DNA of 64,000 nucleotides from JACPRB01 sp964468745 (GTDB lineage Bacteria; Planctomycetota; MHYJ01; JACPRB01): NCBI GenBank assembly GCA_964468745.1, contig CAYXVY010000140.1:15875-79874 (forward strand). Direction: 5' to 3'. The position numbers were made by a program, and so were the translations under genes. Positions 52,169 to 59,583 of this stretch are shown piece after piece (positions within the stretch are counted from its first letter, which is position 1; every line of letters starts with the position of its first letter). Below the pieces are notes generated by a model, which was not told the DNA's origin, did not search any database, and saw nothing but the letters and a program-made list of their open reading frames with translations.

Positions 52169-52951
52169 ATGCGGCGAGTCTGGATCGTGGTCGCCACGGT
52201 GTGCGTCGCATCGAGCGCCTGGGCGCAACAGGACGCGAAGGCCGAGGAGAAGGCGGCCGAGGAACGCGCGAAGGCGCGCCTCGTCGAGTTCCGCAAGAGC
52301 CTTCGCAAGTGTCAGGAAACCGACCACTTCGTCGACGCGCTCGCCGGACTCGCCAACGAGCCGCACGCCCTCATCCTCGCCGAGCTCAAGCTCTGGCTCG
52401 CCAAGCCGCAGTATGAAATCCGGCTCAAGGCGGCCGAGGAGATCTCGAAGTTCACCGGCGACGGCAAGGCTTCCGCAACGCTCATCGCCGCCGCCGTCAC
52501 GGAAAAGGAGACCGGCGTCGCCACCGCCTATCTTGACCGCCTCCTCGAGATCCGCCATCGCGCGTCCGTACGGAATCTCGCGCCCCTCTTCAACCACAGG
52601 GAGAAGATCGTCGCCCAGAAGGCGACCGAGATCGCAGGCGCGTTCCGAACGAAGGACGCCGTCGAGCTTCTCATCGGCCAGCTGTTCAAGCTCGAGGGGG
52701 ACCGCAAGAAGCACACCACGCAGGACTCCAGCGGCATCAACAACGGACCGGACTTCGGCACTTCGGCCTACGGCCAGCAGGCGGGCGCCATGGAGTCAGC
52801 GGCCAAGCGCATCGAGGACATGATCACGTGCACGCGCCAGGCGCTGCTCACCCTCACGAAGCAGCCGTACATGAGCTCGATGCAATACAAGGAATGGTGG
52901 GCGAAGGCCAAGACGACGTGGAAGGAACCTGATCCGGAGGATGAAGACTAA
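52169..52951 (+). CDS. Secreted HEAT-like repeat protein, paralog 3 (upstream partner of Sec-type gene 1)
   Basis: 260 residues from ATG 52169 (GGAGG six bases upstream); a much longer in-frame extension overlaps the terminator and repeats. Signal peptide MRRVWIVVATVCVASSAWAQ. HEAT-like repeats: DHFVDALAGLANEPHALILA, ELKLWLAKPQYEIRLKAAEE, IRHRASVRNLAPLFNHREK, DAVELLIGQLFKLEGDRKKH. A conserved tail: INNGPDFGTSAYGQQAGAME and YMSSMQYKEWWAKAKTTWKE. The stop TAA is directly followed by the ATG of the Sec-type gene, so the pair must be co-transcribed. Confidence 0.85.
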   Translation: MRRVWIVVATVCVASSAWAQQDAKAEEKAAEERAKARLVEFRKSLRKCQETDHFVDALAGLANEPHALILAELKLWLAKPQYEIRLKAAEEISKFTGDGKASATLIAAAVTEKETGVATAYLDRLLEIRHRASVRNLAPLFNHREKIVAQKATEIAGAFRTKDAVELLIGQLFKLEGDRKKHTTQDSSGINNGPDFGTSAYGQQAGAMESAAKRIEDMITCTRQALLTLTKQPYMSSMQYKEWWAKAKTTWKEPDPEDED

Positions 52952-53782
52952 ATGAAACTTTCACTTGCGATTGCAGTAGCGCTCTTCGTCGGCCTCGCGC
53001 AGGTCGACGCCCACGGTCAGTGATGCGGCAGTTCGGGCGGGGGCGGATCCGCTCCCGCGGCGCCGACCGGCGGCGGCAGCCCGACCGGCGGGGGCGGCGG
53101 CGAGAAGAGCGGGGGCTCCAAGTCCAGCGGCAGCTCCGGCGGGCAGATGTACGACGCGCTCATCGTCCCGGAGGAGTGCATCACGCTCCGGTACTACCCG
53201 GGCGAGATCGACGTCGCGGTCGTCAAGCCCGCGCTCCAGCGCATCAAGAACGTCGCCAAGGTAGACGTCGACGCGTCGCTGCGGCTGATCCTCGTCACCT
53301 GGAAGGGCAAGTGCAAGGGGATCCACCAGCTCGAGAGCGCGGCAGCCGCCGCGGGCGTGCCGGCGTACCTCCTCAACCACGCGCATGTCACCGCGACGCT
53401 CAAGACGAATCGCGGCTCGAACCTCAACACCCTCTGGTACGGACTGAATGACGTCGCGGGCGTGAAGGGGTCGATCATCACAGGCGCGCAAGTCGAGATC
53501 CACTGCGACCTGCAGGATCTCTCGATCACGGGCATCCGCAAGGCGGCAAAGGAAGCCAACGTGGAAGTCGAATTCACGTCGCATCATTGGATCGAGCCCA
53601 CGCTCTCCGGCGGCGACGTCGAACGCGCCTGTCGCGAGGTCGGACAGCTGAAAGGCGTGGTCCTCGCACGGGTGACGAACGAGAAGCTCGGCTTCTGGGC
53701 AATCAAGTCCGTGAAGGACGATCAGCTCAAGGCCGCCGTCGAGCGCTCCGGCTCAACCTGCACCGCGCTCGAGCGGAAGTAG
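52952..53782 (+). CDS. Putative secreted selenoprotein 1 (Gln-Sec-Cys N-terminus, triple HMA-like)
   Basis: 276 residues if the in-frame TGA at 53021-53023 is read as selenocysteine (U24). Signal peptide MKLSLAIAVALFVGLAQVDA ends in A-H-G, so the mature protein would begin QUCGSSGGGG. A Gly/Ser/Pro linker runs to about residue 65. Then come three HMA-like repeats: 66-140 (IVPEEC C76, GEIDVAVVKPALQRIKNV, WKGKC C121), 150-205 (TGAQVEIHCDLQD C185) and 210-276 ending GSTCTALERK. NHAHV and SHHWIEP are conserved in the paralogs. The TGA is followed by TGC and a hairpin. ATG directly follows the partner gene's stop. Without recoding the product is a 23-residue peptide. Confidence 0.85.
53021..53058 (+). 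promoter_or_regulatory. In-frame UGA and SECIS-like hairpin of selenoprotein 1
   Basis: UGA 53021-53023. Stem 53037-53045 (GCGGGGGCG) pairs with 53050-53058 (CGCTCCCGC), nine pairs including one G-U. The loop GATC starts 23 nt after the UGA and its first base is G. Stem length, distance and loop G all fit the bacterial SECIS rules. Confidence 0.8.
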
Positions 53783-53846
53783 TCGTTCTGCGCACCGATT
53801 CCCGCCCAAGCGGTGTCATAGTATAAAGCGGGTTTCGGAGGGGTGC

Positions 53847-54632
53847 ATGGCACGGATCGGGTGTATCGTCTCTCTTCTTCTGTGCGCGTCGACGGCTTAT
53901 GCGCAGTCGCCGGAGGAGAAGGCGGCCGAGGAGAAAGCCAAGGCGCGTATCGCCGAGTTCAAGAAGTCGCTCGGCAAGTGCCGCGCGGCCGAAGATTACG
54001 TCGCCGCGCTCGACGGCCTGGGCAGCGAGCCGCACCCCTTGATCCTCAAGGAGTTGCTGATCTGGCTCGCGAAACCGGCATACGAAGTCCGCATCAAGGC
54101 CGCCGAAGAGATCGGCCGGTTCAAGGACGACGGCAAGGCAGCGCTTGCCCTGATCAACGCAACGATCGTCGAGAAGGAAGCGGCCGTCGCAACGGCGTGC
54201 CTCGCGCAGGTGCAGGCGATCGGAAGCCGCAAGAGCGCCAAGGCGATTCCGCCGCTCTTCAACCACAAGGATAAGACGGTGGCCATCAAGGCGCTGGAAG
54301 TGATCGCAACGATCAAGACGAAGGACACGATCGAGATTCTCATCAACCAGCTGTTCAAGGGCGAAGGGGACAAGAAGAAGCACAGCACGCAGGACGGCAC
54401 CGGGATCCAGAACGGACCGTCGCAGGGCTCCTCCCAGTACGGTCAGCAGGCGGGCGCCGCCGAGGAGGCCGCGAAGCGCATCGAGGAGATGCTCACCGCC
54501 ACGCGGCAGGCCCTCATCAATGTCACGAAACAGACCTACATGAGCTCGATGCAGTACAAGGAATGGTGGGCCAAGTCGAAGGCCACATGGAAGGAACCGG
54601 AACCGAAACCAGAAGAGGAAGAAAACGAATGA
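53847..54632 (+). CDS. Secreted HEAT-like repeat protein, paralog 4 (partner of Sec-type gene 2)
   Basis: 261 residues. Signal peptide MARIGCIVSLLLCASTAYAQ. Same plan as paralog 3: EDYVAALDGLGSEPHPLILK, ELLIWLAKPAYEVRIKAAEE, IGRFKDDGKAALALI, DTIEILINQLFKGEGDKKKH, then GIQNGPSQGSSQYGQQAGAA and YMSSMQYKEWWAKSKATWKE. An acidic tail ends EEEENE. A TATAAA lies about 20 bases before the ATG and GGAGG is the ribosome site. The stop overlaps the ATG of the Sec-type gene (ATGA). With paralog 3 this is a duplicated two-gene module. Confidence 0.85.
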   Translation: MARIGCIVSLLLCASTAYAQSPEEKAAEEKAKARIAEFKKSLGKCRAAEDYVAALDGLGSEPHPLILKELLIWLAKPAYEVRIKAAEEIGRFKDDGKAALALINATIVEKEAAVATACLAQVQAIGSRKSAKAIPPLFNHKDKTVAIKALEVIATIKTKDTIEILINQLFKGEGDKKKHSTQDGTGIQNGPSQGSSQYGQQAGAAEEAAKRIEEMLTATRQALINVTKQTYMSSMQYKEWWAKSKATWKEPEPKPEEEENE

Positions 54633-55450
54633 AATCCACGCTTGCGATCGCGGTTGCCTTCTTCATCGGCCTCGCGCAGGTCGATGCGCACGGCCAGTGA
54701 TGCGGCAGTTCCAGCGGGGGCGGTGCCGCCCCCAGTGGAGGCATGAAGACCGGCGGTGGCGCAGGCGGCGGCAACAACGGCGGCTCCAAGTCCGGCGGCA
54801 ACGGAATGGGGAGCGGCGTCGAGGAGACGATCATCCCCGAAGAGTGCATCTCGCTGCGGTATTACCCGGGCGAAATCGACGTCGCCGTCGTGAAGCCCGC
54901 TCTCGCCCGCGTGAAGGGCGTGCAGAAGGTCGAGATCGACGCGAAGCTGCACCTGGTCCTCGTCACGTGGAAGGGAAAGTGCAAGGGGATCAACCAGCTC
55001 GAGACCGCGGCGGCCTCGGTCGGCGTCCCCGCCTATCTCGTCAACCACTCGCACGTGTACGCCGCTCTCAAGACCGCTCGCGGCTCCAATCTCGACGAGC
55101 TCTGGAACGAGCTCTTCGACGTGGCCGGCGTGAAGGGTTCGATCATCACGGGCGGCCAGATCGAGATTCACTGCGATCTGCAGGACCTGTCGCTGAGCGG
55201 CATGCGCAAGGTCGCGAAAAAGTCGGGCGTCGAGCTCGATTTCACGTCGCACAACTGGATCGAGCCCTCGCTGACGGGCGGCGACGCGCAGTCGGTCGCT
55301 GACTCGGTCGTCGGGCTGAAGGGCGTGCTCTTCTCGCGCGTGAAGGAAGAAAAGCTCGGCTTCTGGGCGCTCAAGTCCGTGAAGGACGAGCAGATGAAGG
55401 CGACGATCGAAAAAGCGGGGGCGACCTGCGGGGAGCTGAAGCGGCCGTAG
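54629..55450 (+). CDS. Putative secreted selenoprotein 2
   Basis: 273 residues with U24 encoded by TGA 54698-54700. Signal peptide MKSTLAIAVAFFIGLAQVDA, then HGQ-U-CGSSSGGG; the signal peptide and the bases around the TGA are almost identical to selenoprotein 1. A Gly-rich linker to about residue 66 is followed by the same three HMA-like repeats: IIPEECISLRYYPGEIDVAV, VTWKGKCKGINQLETAAASV, GGQIEIHCDLQDLSLSGMRK and a final GATCGELKRP. All five Cys positions and NHSHV/SHNWIEP are kept. ATGA overlap with the HEAT-like gene. An internal ATG at 54,743 gives only the C-terminal part without signal peptide. Confidence 0.85.
54698..54733 (+). promoter_or_regulatory. In-frame UGA and SECIS-like hairpin of selenoprotein 2
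   Basis: UGA 54698-54700. Stem 54716-54722 (GGGGGCG) pairs perfectly with 54727-54733 (CGCCCCC). The loop GTGC begins 23 nt after the UGA with G first. Loop position is identical to copy 1 although the stem sequence and length differ. Confidence 0.8.
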
Positions 55451-55481
55451 CCGCAGGATTGGGATCGGGATTCGAGGGACG

Positions 55482-57989
55482 CTACTTCTCCAGCTCTCGC
55501 ACGATACGGAAGCCGGTGTTCGCCGCGGTCGTCGTCGCCCCACCCCAGTAGCGCGCCGCCGAGTGGTAGTGCGAAACGAGCCGGTCGCCGAACGATCCGC
55601 CACACTCGTGCCGGAAGTGCTCATCGACCGCGTCGAGGCACCACTCGCGCATGCTCCCCGCCAGATCACGCACCCCGTACGGGCTCTCGTCGGCGGCGAA
55701 CGTCCCTACCGCCTCGATCCGCGGATAGCCGTCGGGACGCTCGCCGGACCACCACCCCTTGGTAAACGTCCAGTCGAACACGTCGCCCCACGGGAACGCT
55801 CGTTCATCAACCCCGCGCGCCGCCTTCTCCCATTCGCCGACCATTGGCAGGCGGTAGGTCACGAGTTCGCCCGCCGCGCGCGCCCGCTCCGTCAACCAGC
55901 GACAATACGCGTCCGCATCCTCCCAAGACACGCCGAACACCGGCCAGTCGGGATGTTCGCTGTCGAGCGACCGGGTGGACGCCGTCGGCACCTTGCACAC
56001 GAACGCGCCCGGCCCGATCCGCATGAGACGCCGCTGCGCCTCCTCCAGCTCGCCGTGCGCGAGCAGATCGTTCAGGAACGCGATGTACTCCGCCATCGTC
56101 ACCTCGTAACGGCCGATGAACAGATTTCCCGTCTCGGCCTCCTCGCGCGACTGCCCGTCGTGCGCCCCTGGATCGCCGCCGCTGATGAACGGTCCGCCTG
56201 GCACGTAGACGAATCCCGCCCCGATCTCCGCGTCCGAGTAGAGGACGACAGACGCGGCCTGATGCGTTCCGCGGCCCACGAGCACGGGGTAGCGCGTGTC
56301 GCGGCATCCCTCCTTGCGTAGCACGACGAGATAGCGCCCGCTCGGCAGCACGAAGCAGCCGATGGGGGTCGTGGCGAGCCGGTTGAAGTCGCCGAAGTCG
56401 AGAGGATAGGCGGTCGTGCCGCCCCGGGGCTCCGTGTCCGGTCTGCGCACTGCCCGGCTGCGCACGCCGTACGGCAGAGGGAGGAAGCGACGGTCCGAAC
56501 CCTCCTCGTAGCGGAAGAGGTACGCCTCGGCGCCGGCCGGCGTCGTCACCAGCTCGAGCGTGCCTTCGCGCGCGAACCTCGGCGCCAGCGTGCCGTCATC
56601 GAACATTCGCGACAGCTGTTCGCTCACGTTCATCGCCTCGCGATCGCCGCGCCGCTCCGCACGCTCGAAGTCGGCGAAGTGGATCGCCGCCATCGCCGCG
56701 CGCGCCTCGCGGTTCGCCGGGTCCACGGCGACCGCGGACGTAAACTCCGACATCGCGAGCAGGCGGGTCGACTCGATGCGTTCCCGCGTGGCCGCGATCT
56801 GCCGCGCGGCGTCCCAGAGCGGCCGTTTGCGACGGACGTCCGCGTCGTGTGGAATGGACTCCTCCAGCCTGGCCTCCACCGCCTTCAGCTGGTCCAGCTC
56901 ACGCGCGAGGCGCGCCGCGTCGGCGAGGGCTTCGCGCCCGCGAGCGACGTGCGCCGCCGCCGCTTCCCGGCGCTCCGCAGTCCGCTCCGCAGCCTGCCGG
57001 AGGCCGAATCCCGTGGCGACAAGGGCGCACGCCGCGAGCACGAGGCACGCCGCCCCGAGCGCCGGACGTCGCCGCATCCACTTTGCGGCACGCACCACGC
57101 CGGCCACGGGGCGCGCTTTCACAGCCTCGCCGCGGAGATGCCGCCGGACGTCGTCCGCGAATTCGCGGGCCGACGTGTACCGCCGCGCCCGGTCCCTTTG
57201 CATCGCCTTGAGGACGATCGTCTCCGCGTCGCGATGGATGCGCGGGTCACGCTGCCTCGGTGACGCCGGTTCTGCCGTGCGAACGCGTTCGAGCACCTCA
57301 AGGGCGGACGATCCCGCGAACGGCGCGGAGCCCGTCAACAGATCGTAGAGCGTCGCGCCGAGCGCGTAGATGTCGCTGCAGGCATCGCCCCGCCGGCCCG
57401 CCGCGCACTCCGGCGCCATGTACGCCGGCGTCCCGAGGACGGTTCCGGACTGCGTCAGCTCGTGCTCGCTTCCGACGTGCCGCGCCAGCCCGAAGTCCAT
57501 GACGCGCACCCGTGCGTCGCGGCCCATCATCAGGTTCTGCGGTTTGAGGTCGCGATGCACGATTCCCGCCGCGTGGGCCGCATGGATCGCGTCCGCCGCG
57601 TCGGCCATCGCTTCGAGGATCCTGCGCGGTTCGAGCCGCAGGCGCGCGAGCGTGTCCCCGTCCACGTACTCCATCGCGATGAAGGAGTAGCCGTCCTGCG
57701 TCCCCGCCTCGAAGATCTGCGCCACGTTGGGATGCTGCAGCCGCGCCGCCGCCTTCGCCTCGGCCGCGAAGCGCGACGCTTCGTCCGCGGCGAGATCGCG
57801 CACGCCGATCTTGAGCGCAACCGTGCGGTCCAGACGACCGTCGCGCGCGCGGAAGACGATGCCCATGGCGCCGCGGCCGATCTCGGCCACGAGTTCGTAC
57901 GGACCGAACAGCTGCCCCGCCAGTGGCCGCGCCGGGGCGGTGATGATTTCGCGAAGATGGCGCAAGACCCGCGATGATTCCACGCTCAC
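55482..57989 (-). CDS. Ser/Thr protein kinase fused to formylglycine-generating-enzyme-like (SUMF1) domain
   Basis: 835 residues from GTG 57989, seven bases after the sigma stop. The kinase domain is intact: GRGAMG (38-43), VALK (K60), HRDLKPQN (145-152), DFG (165-167) and GTPAYMAPE. One membrane segment (about 308-328) separates it from an outer part. The last 246 residues (590-835) are a FGE/SUMF1 fold: FVYVPGGPFISGGDPGAHDG, RYEVTMAEYIAFLNDL, WPVFGVSWEDADAYCRWLTE, MVGEWEKAARG, FRHECGGSFGDRLVSHYHSA, TGFRIV. The fusion is typical of planctomycetes. The outer domain may bind a ligand rather than make formylglycine. Coupled to the sigma gene. Confidence 0.9.
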   Translation of the reverse strand: MSVESSRVLRHLREIITAPARPLAGQLFGPYELVAEIGRGAMGIVFRARDGRLDRTVALKIGVRDLAADEASRFAAEAKAAARLQHPNVAQIFEAGTQDGYSFIAMEYVDGDTLARLRLEPRRILEAMADAADAIHAAHAAGIVHRDLKPQNLMMGRDARVRVMDFGLARHVGSEHELTQSGTVLGTPAYMAPECAAGRRGDACSDIYALGATLYDLLTGSAPFAGSSALEVLERVRTAEPASPRQRDPRIHRDAETIVLKAMQRDRARRYTSAREFADDVRRHLRGEAVKARPVAGVVRAAKWMRRRPALGAACLVLAACALVATGFGLRQAAERTAERREAAAAHVARGREALADAARLARELDQLKAVEARLEESIPHDADVRRKRPLWDAARQIAATRERIESTRLLAMSEFTSAVAVDPANREARAAMAAIHFADFERAERRGDREAMNVSEQLSRMFDDGTLAPRFAREGTLELVTTPAGAEAYLFRYEEGSDRRFLPLPYGVRSRAVRRPDTEPRGGTTAYPLDFGDFNRLATTPIGCFVLPSGRYLVVLRKEGCRDTRYPVLVGRGTHQAASVVLYSDAEIGAGFVYVPGGPFISGGDPGAHDGQSREEAETGNLFIGRYEVTMAEYIAFLNDLLAHGELEEAQRRLMRIGPGAFVCKVPTASTRSLDSEHPDWPVFGVSWEDADAYCRWLTERARAAGELVTYRLPMVGEWEKAARGVDERAFPWGDVFDWTFTKGWWSGERPDGYPRIEAVGTFAADESPYGVRDLAGSMREWCLDAVDEHFRHECGGSFGDRLVSHYHSAARYWGGATTTAANTGFRIVRELEK

Positions 57990-57996
57990 GGCAACA

Positions 57997-58713
57997 CTAG
58001 CCCTCAAAAAGACGCGCGCGCTCCCGCCGCAGTGCACCGTCGTCGGCCACCGAGTGGCGCAGCACTTCGTCCACGCAGGCTCGGAACCGGCGGCGCGCGT
58101 GCGCCAGGAAGTTCGTCACGTCGGTTTCCTTCACCCCCAACTCGTCCGCCAGCGTGCCGTACGACGCCTCGCGGTCATCGCTGAGATCGTAGGCCTCGAA
58201 GATCCGAAAATAAATGTCGCGTTTCTCTTTAGCGTAAACGTCGCGCAGCCGCCGCACCGCTTCGTCCACCACCGCGCGCTCCCACGCGCGGTCGAATTCG
58301 GCCTCCGGTCACGTTCCGCCGGAGACCGCCTCCTCCTGGAGGGGCAGCAGGTCGGTCCCGCCGCCGCGCTTCAGGGCCCGGTCGGCATCGTGCCGGTTGC
58401 GCAGGAAATTCTCGAGGCAGCGGCGCAGGAAGGTCCGGAAGCTCCCCGCCTCGGGCGTCACGCGCGCCAGGAAGGGGCGCGTCAGGAGGTCGGCAAAGAA
58501 GGCCTGCGTCAGGTCCTTCGAATCCTCGTTCGTCTTCCCCCAGTGCCGCCGCACGTGCGCGTAGACCGGCTTCCAGTAGATGCGCACGAGATCCTCGAGC
58601 GACTCGCGCCCATTCGCCACCCCCTCCCGTGCGCGCAGGACGAGGGACCAGCGCGTGGCGCCGAAGCGCGTCTCATCACCGCCGATTGTCGTCCAGGTGT
58701 CTCGCATGTCCAT
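57997..58713 (-). CDS. ECF-like sigma factor with in-frame TGA between region 2 and region 4
   Basis: 238 residues if TGA 58311-58309 is read through (residue 135). Region 2 is intact before it (TRFGATRWSLVLRAREGVAN, YWKPVYAHVRRHWGKTNEDS, KDLTQAFFADLLTRPF, GSFRTFLRRCLENFLRNRHD). Directly after it, in the same frame, comes PEAEFDRAWERAVVDEAVRR and a region 4 helix-turn-helix (DREASYGTLADELGVKETDV). A SECIS-like hairpin follows the TGA. Alternatives: a simple nonsense mutation, sequencing error, or two-part translation restarting at GTG 58272. It lies 66 bp from, and divergent to, selenoprotein 3 and seven bases upstream of the kinase gene. Confidence 0.65.
58272..58311 (-). promoter_or_regulatory. 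In-frame UGA and SECIS-like hairpin in the sigma factor gene
   Basis: UGA 58311-58309 on the minus strand. Stem CCGCGCG (58291-58285) pairs with CGCGCGG (58278-58272), extendable by one A-T pair. The loop TGGGAG starts 25 nt after the UGA and has G as its second base, within bacterial SECIS limits. GC-only stems arise easily in this genome, so it is weaker evidence than in the three paralogs. Confidence 0.5.
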
Positions 58714-58779
58714 TTCCCGGTAAAGGAATTCGCAATCTTCCTTTTTGAGATGCTGCAAACAACTCACTGTGGAGGATCG

Positions 58780-59574
58780 ATGAAGACACTGACGACGGTA
58801 GCCATCCTGTGCGGCGTGTTCGCCGCGGTCGCGAATACCCCTGCCTACGGGCAGTGATGCTGCGGCGAGGCAGGCGGAAGCGTGTCTTCCGCGCCGAGCA
58901 GCGGCGGCAAGTCGGGTGGGGGCGGCGGCAACGTTCCGTACGACGAGATGGTCATTCCTGAGGAATGCCTGGCGCTGCGGTACTACCACCGCGAGATCAA
59001 CCCCGCGGTCGTCAAGACGTCGCTCTCGAAGATCAAGAACGTCACAAAGGTGGAGGTCGATGAGAAGCAGCGCCTGATCCTCGTGACGTGGAAGGGGAAG
59101 TGCAAGGGGATCGCGCAGCTCGAGTCCCTCGCGGCCGCCAGCGGCGTGCCGGCACACCTCATGAACCACACGCACGTGTACGCGGCGCTCAAGACCGGGC
59201 GCGGGTCGAATCTCGACACGCTCCGCAGCGGCATCAACGAACTCAGCGGCGTGCGCGGTTGCCAGGTCGTCGGCGGACAGCTTGAGATCCACTGCGATCT
59301 GCAGGACCTCTCGATGGACGCGATCCGCAAAGTGGCGAAGGCCGCCCACATTGAACTTCACTTCACGTCGCACCTCTGGTTCGAGCCCGCAATCACGGGC
59401 GGCGACCTGGAGAAGATGCAGAGCGAGCTCCTCGCGGTGCAAGGCATCGTCGTGGCCCGCGTGAAGGACGAGCAGCTCCTCGGCGTCTGGGCCATCAAGG
59501 CCACGAAGGACGAACAGGTGAAGGCGGCGGTCGAGAAGGCCGGCGCCACGTGCACCGCGGTCGCGAAGCCGTAG
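58780..59574 (+). CDS. Putative secreted selenoprotein 3 (diverged paralog)
   Basis: 264 residues with U26 encoded by TGA 58855-58857. Signal peptide MKTLTTVAILCGVFAAVANT, then PAYG and Q-U-C-C-G; the cleavage pattern A-Y-G before Gln matches A-H-G in the paralogs. The linker is shorter (GEAGGSVSSAPSSGGKSGGG). Three HMA-like repeats: VIPEECLALRYYHREINPAV, VTWKGKCKGIAQLESLAAAS, GGQLEIHCDLQDLSMDAIRK, final GATCTAVAKP. NHTHV and SHLWFEP are kept. The signal peptide differs widely from the other two, yet TGA-TGC is conserved. GGAGGA ribosome site. Followed five-to-ten bases later by its HEAT-like partner. Confidence 0.85.
58855..58892 (+). promoter_or_regulatory. In-frame UGA and SECIS-like hairpin of selenoprotein 3
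   Basis: UGA 58855-58857. Stem 58874-58880 (GCGGAAG) pairs perfectly with 58886-58892 (CTTCCGC), including A-T pairs not found in the other copies. The loop CGTGT starts 24 nt after the UGA with G second. Confidence 0.8.
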
Positions 59575-59583
59575 GAGGACCTT

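Noticed and set aside
53147..53782. Annotating the selenoprotein bodies as shorter ORFs starting at internal ATGs
   Set aside because: Those starts lack ribosome sites, drop the in-frame signal peptide and linker, and copy 3 lacks an equivalent internal ATG position; the frame upstream of each TGA is clearly a signal peptide in the same frame.
53021..58857. Reading TGA as a reassigned sense codon (genetic code 4 or 25)
   Set aside because: TGA is used as a normal stop by many genes here, for example gmd, the GT4 gene at 31,019 and the ATGA-coupled pairs, so recoding must be local.
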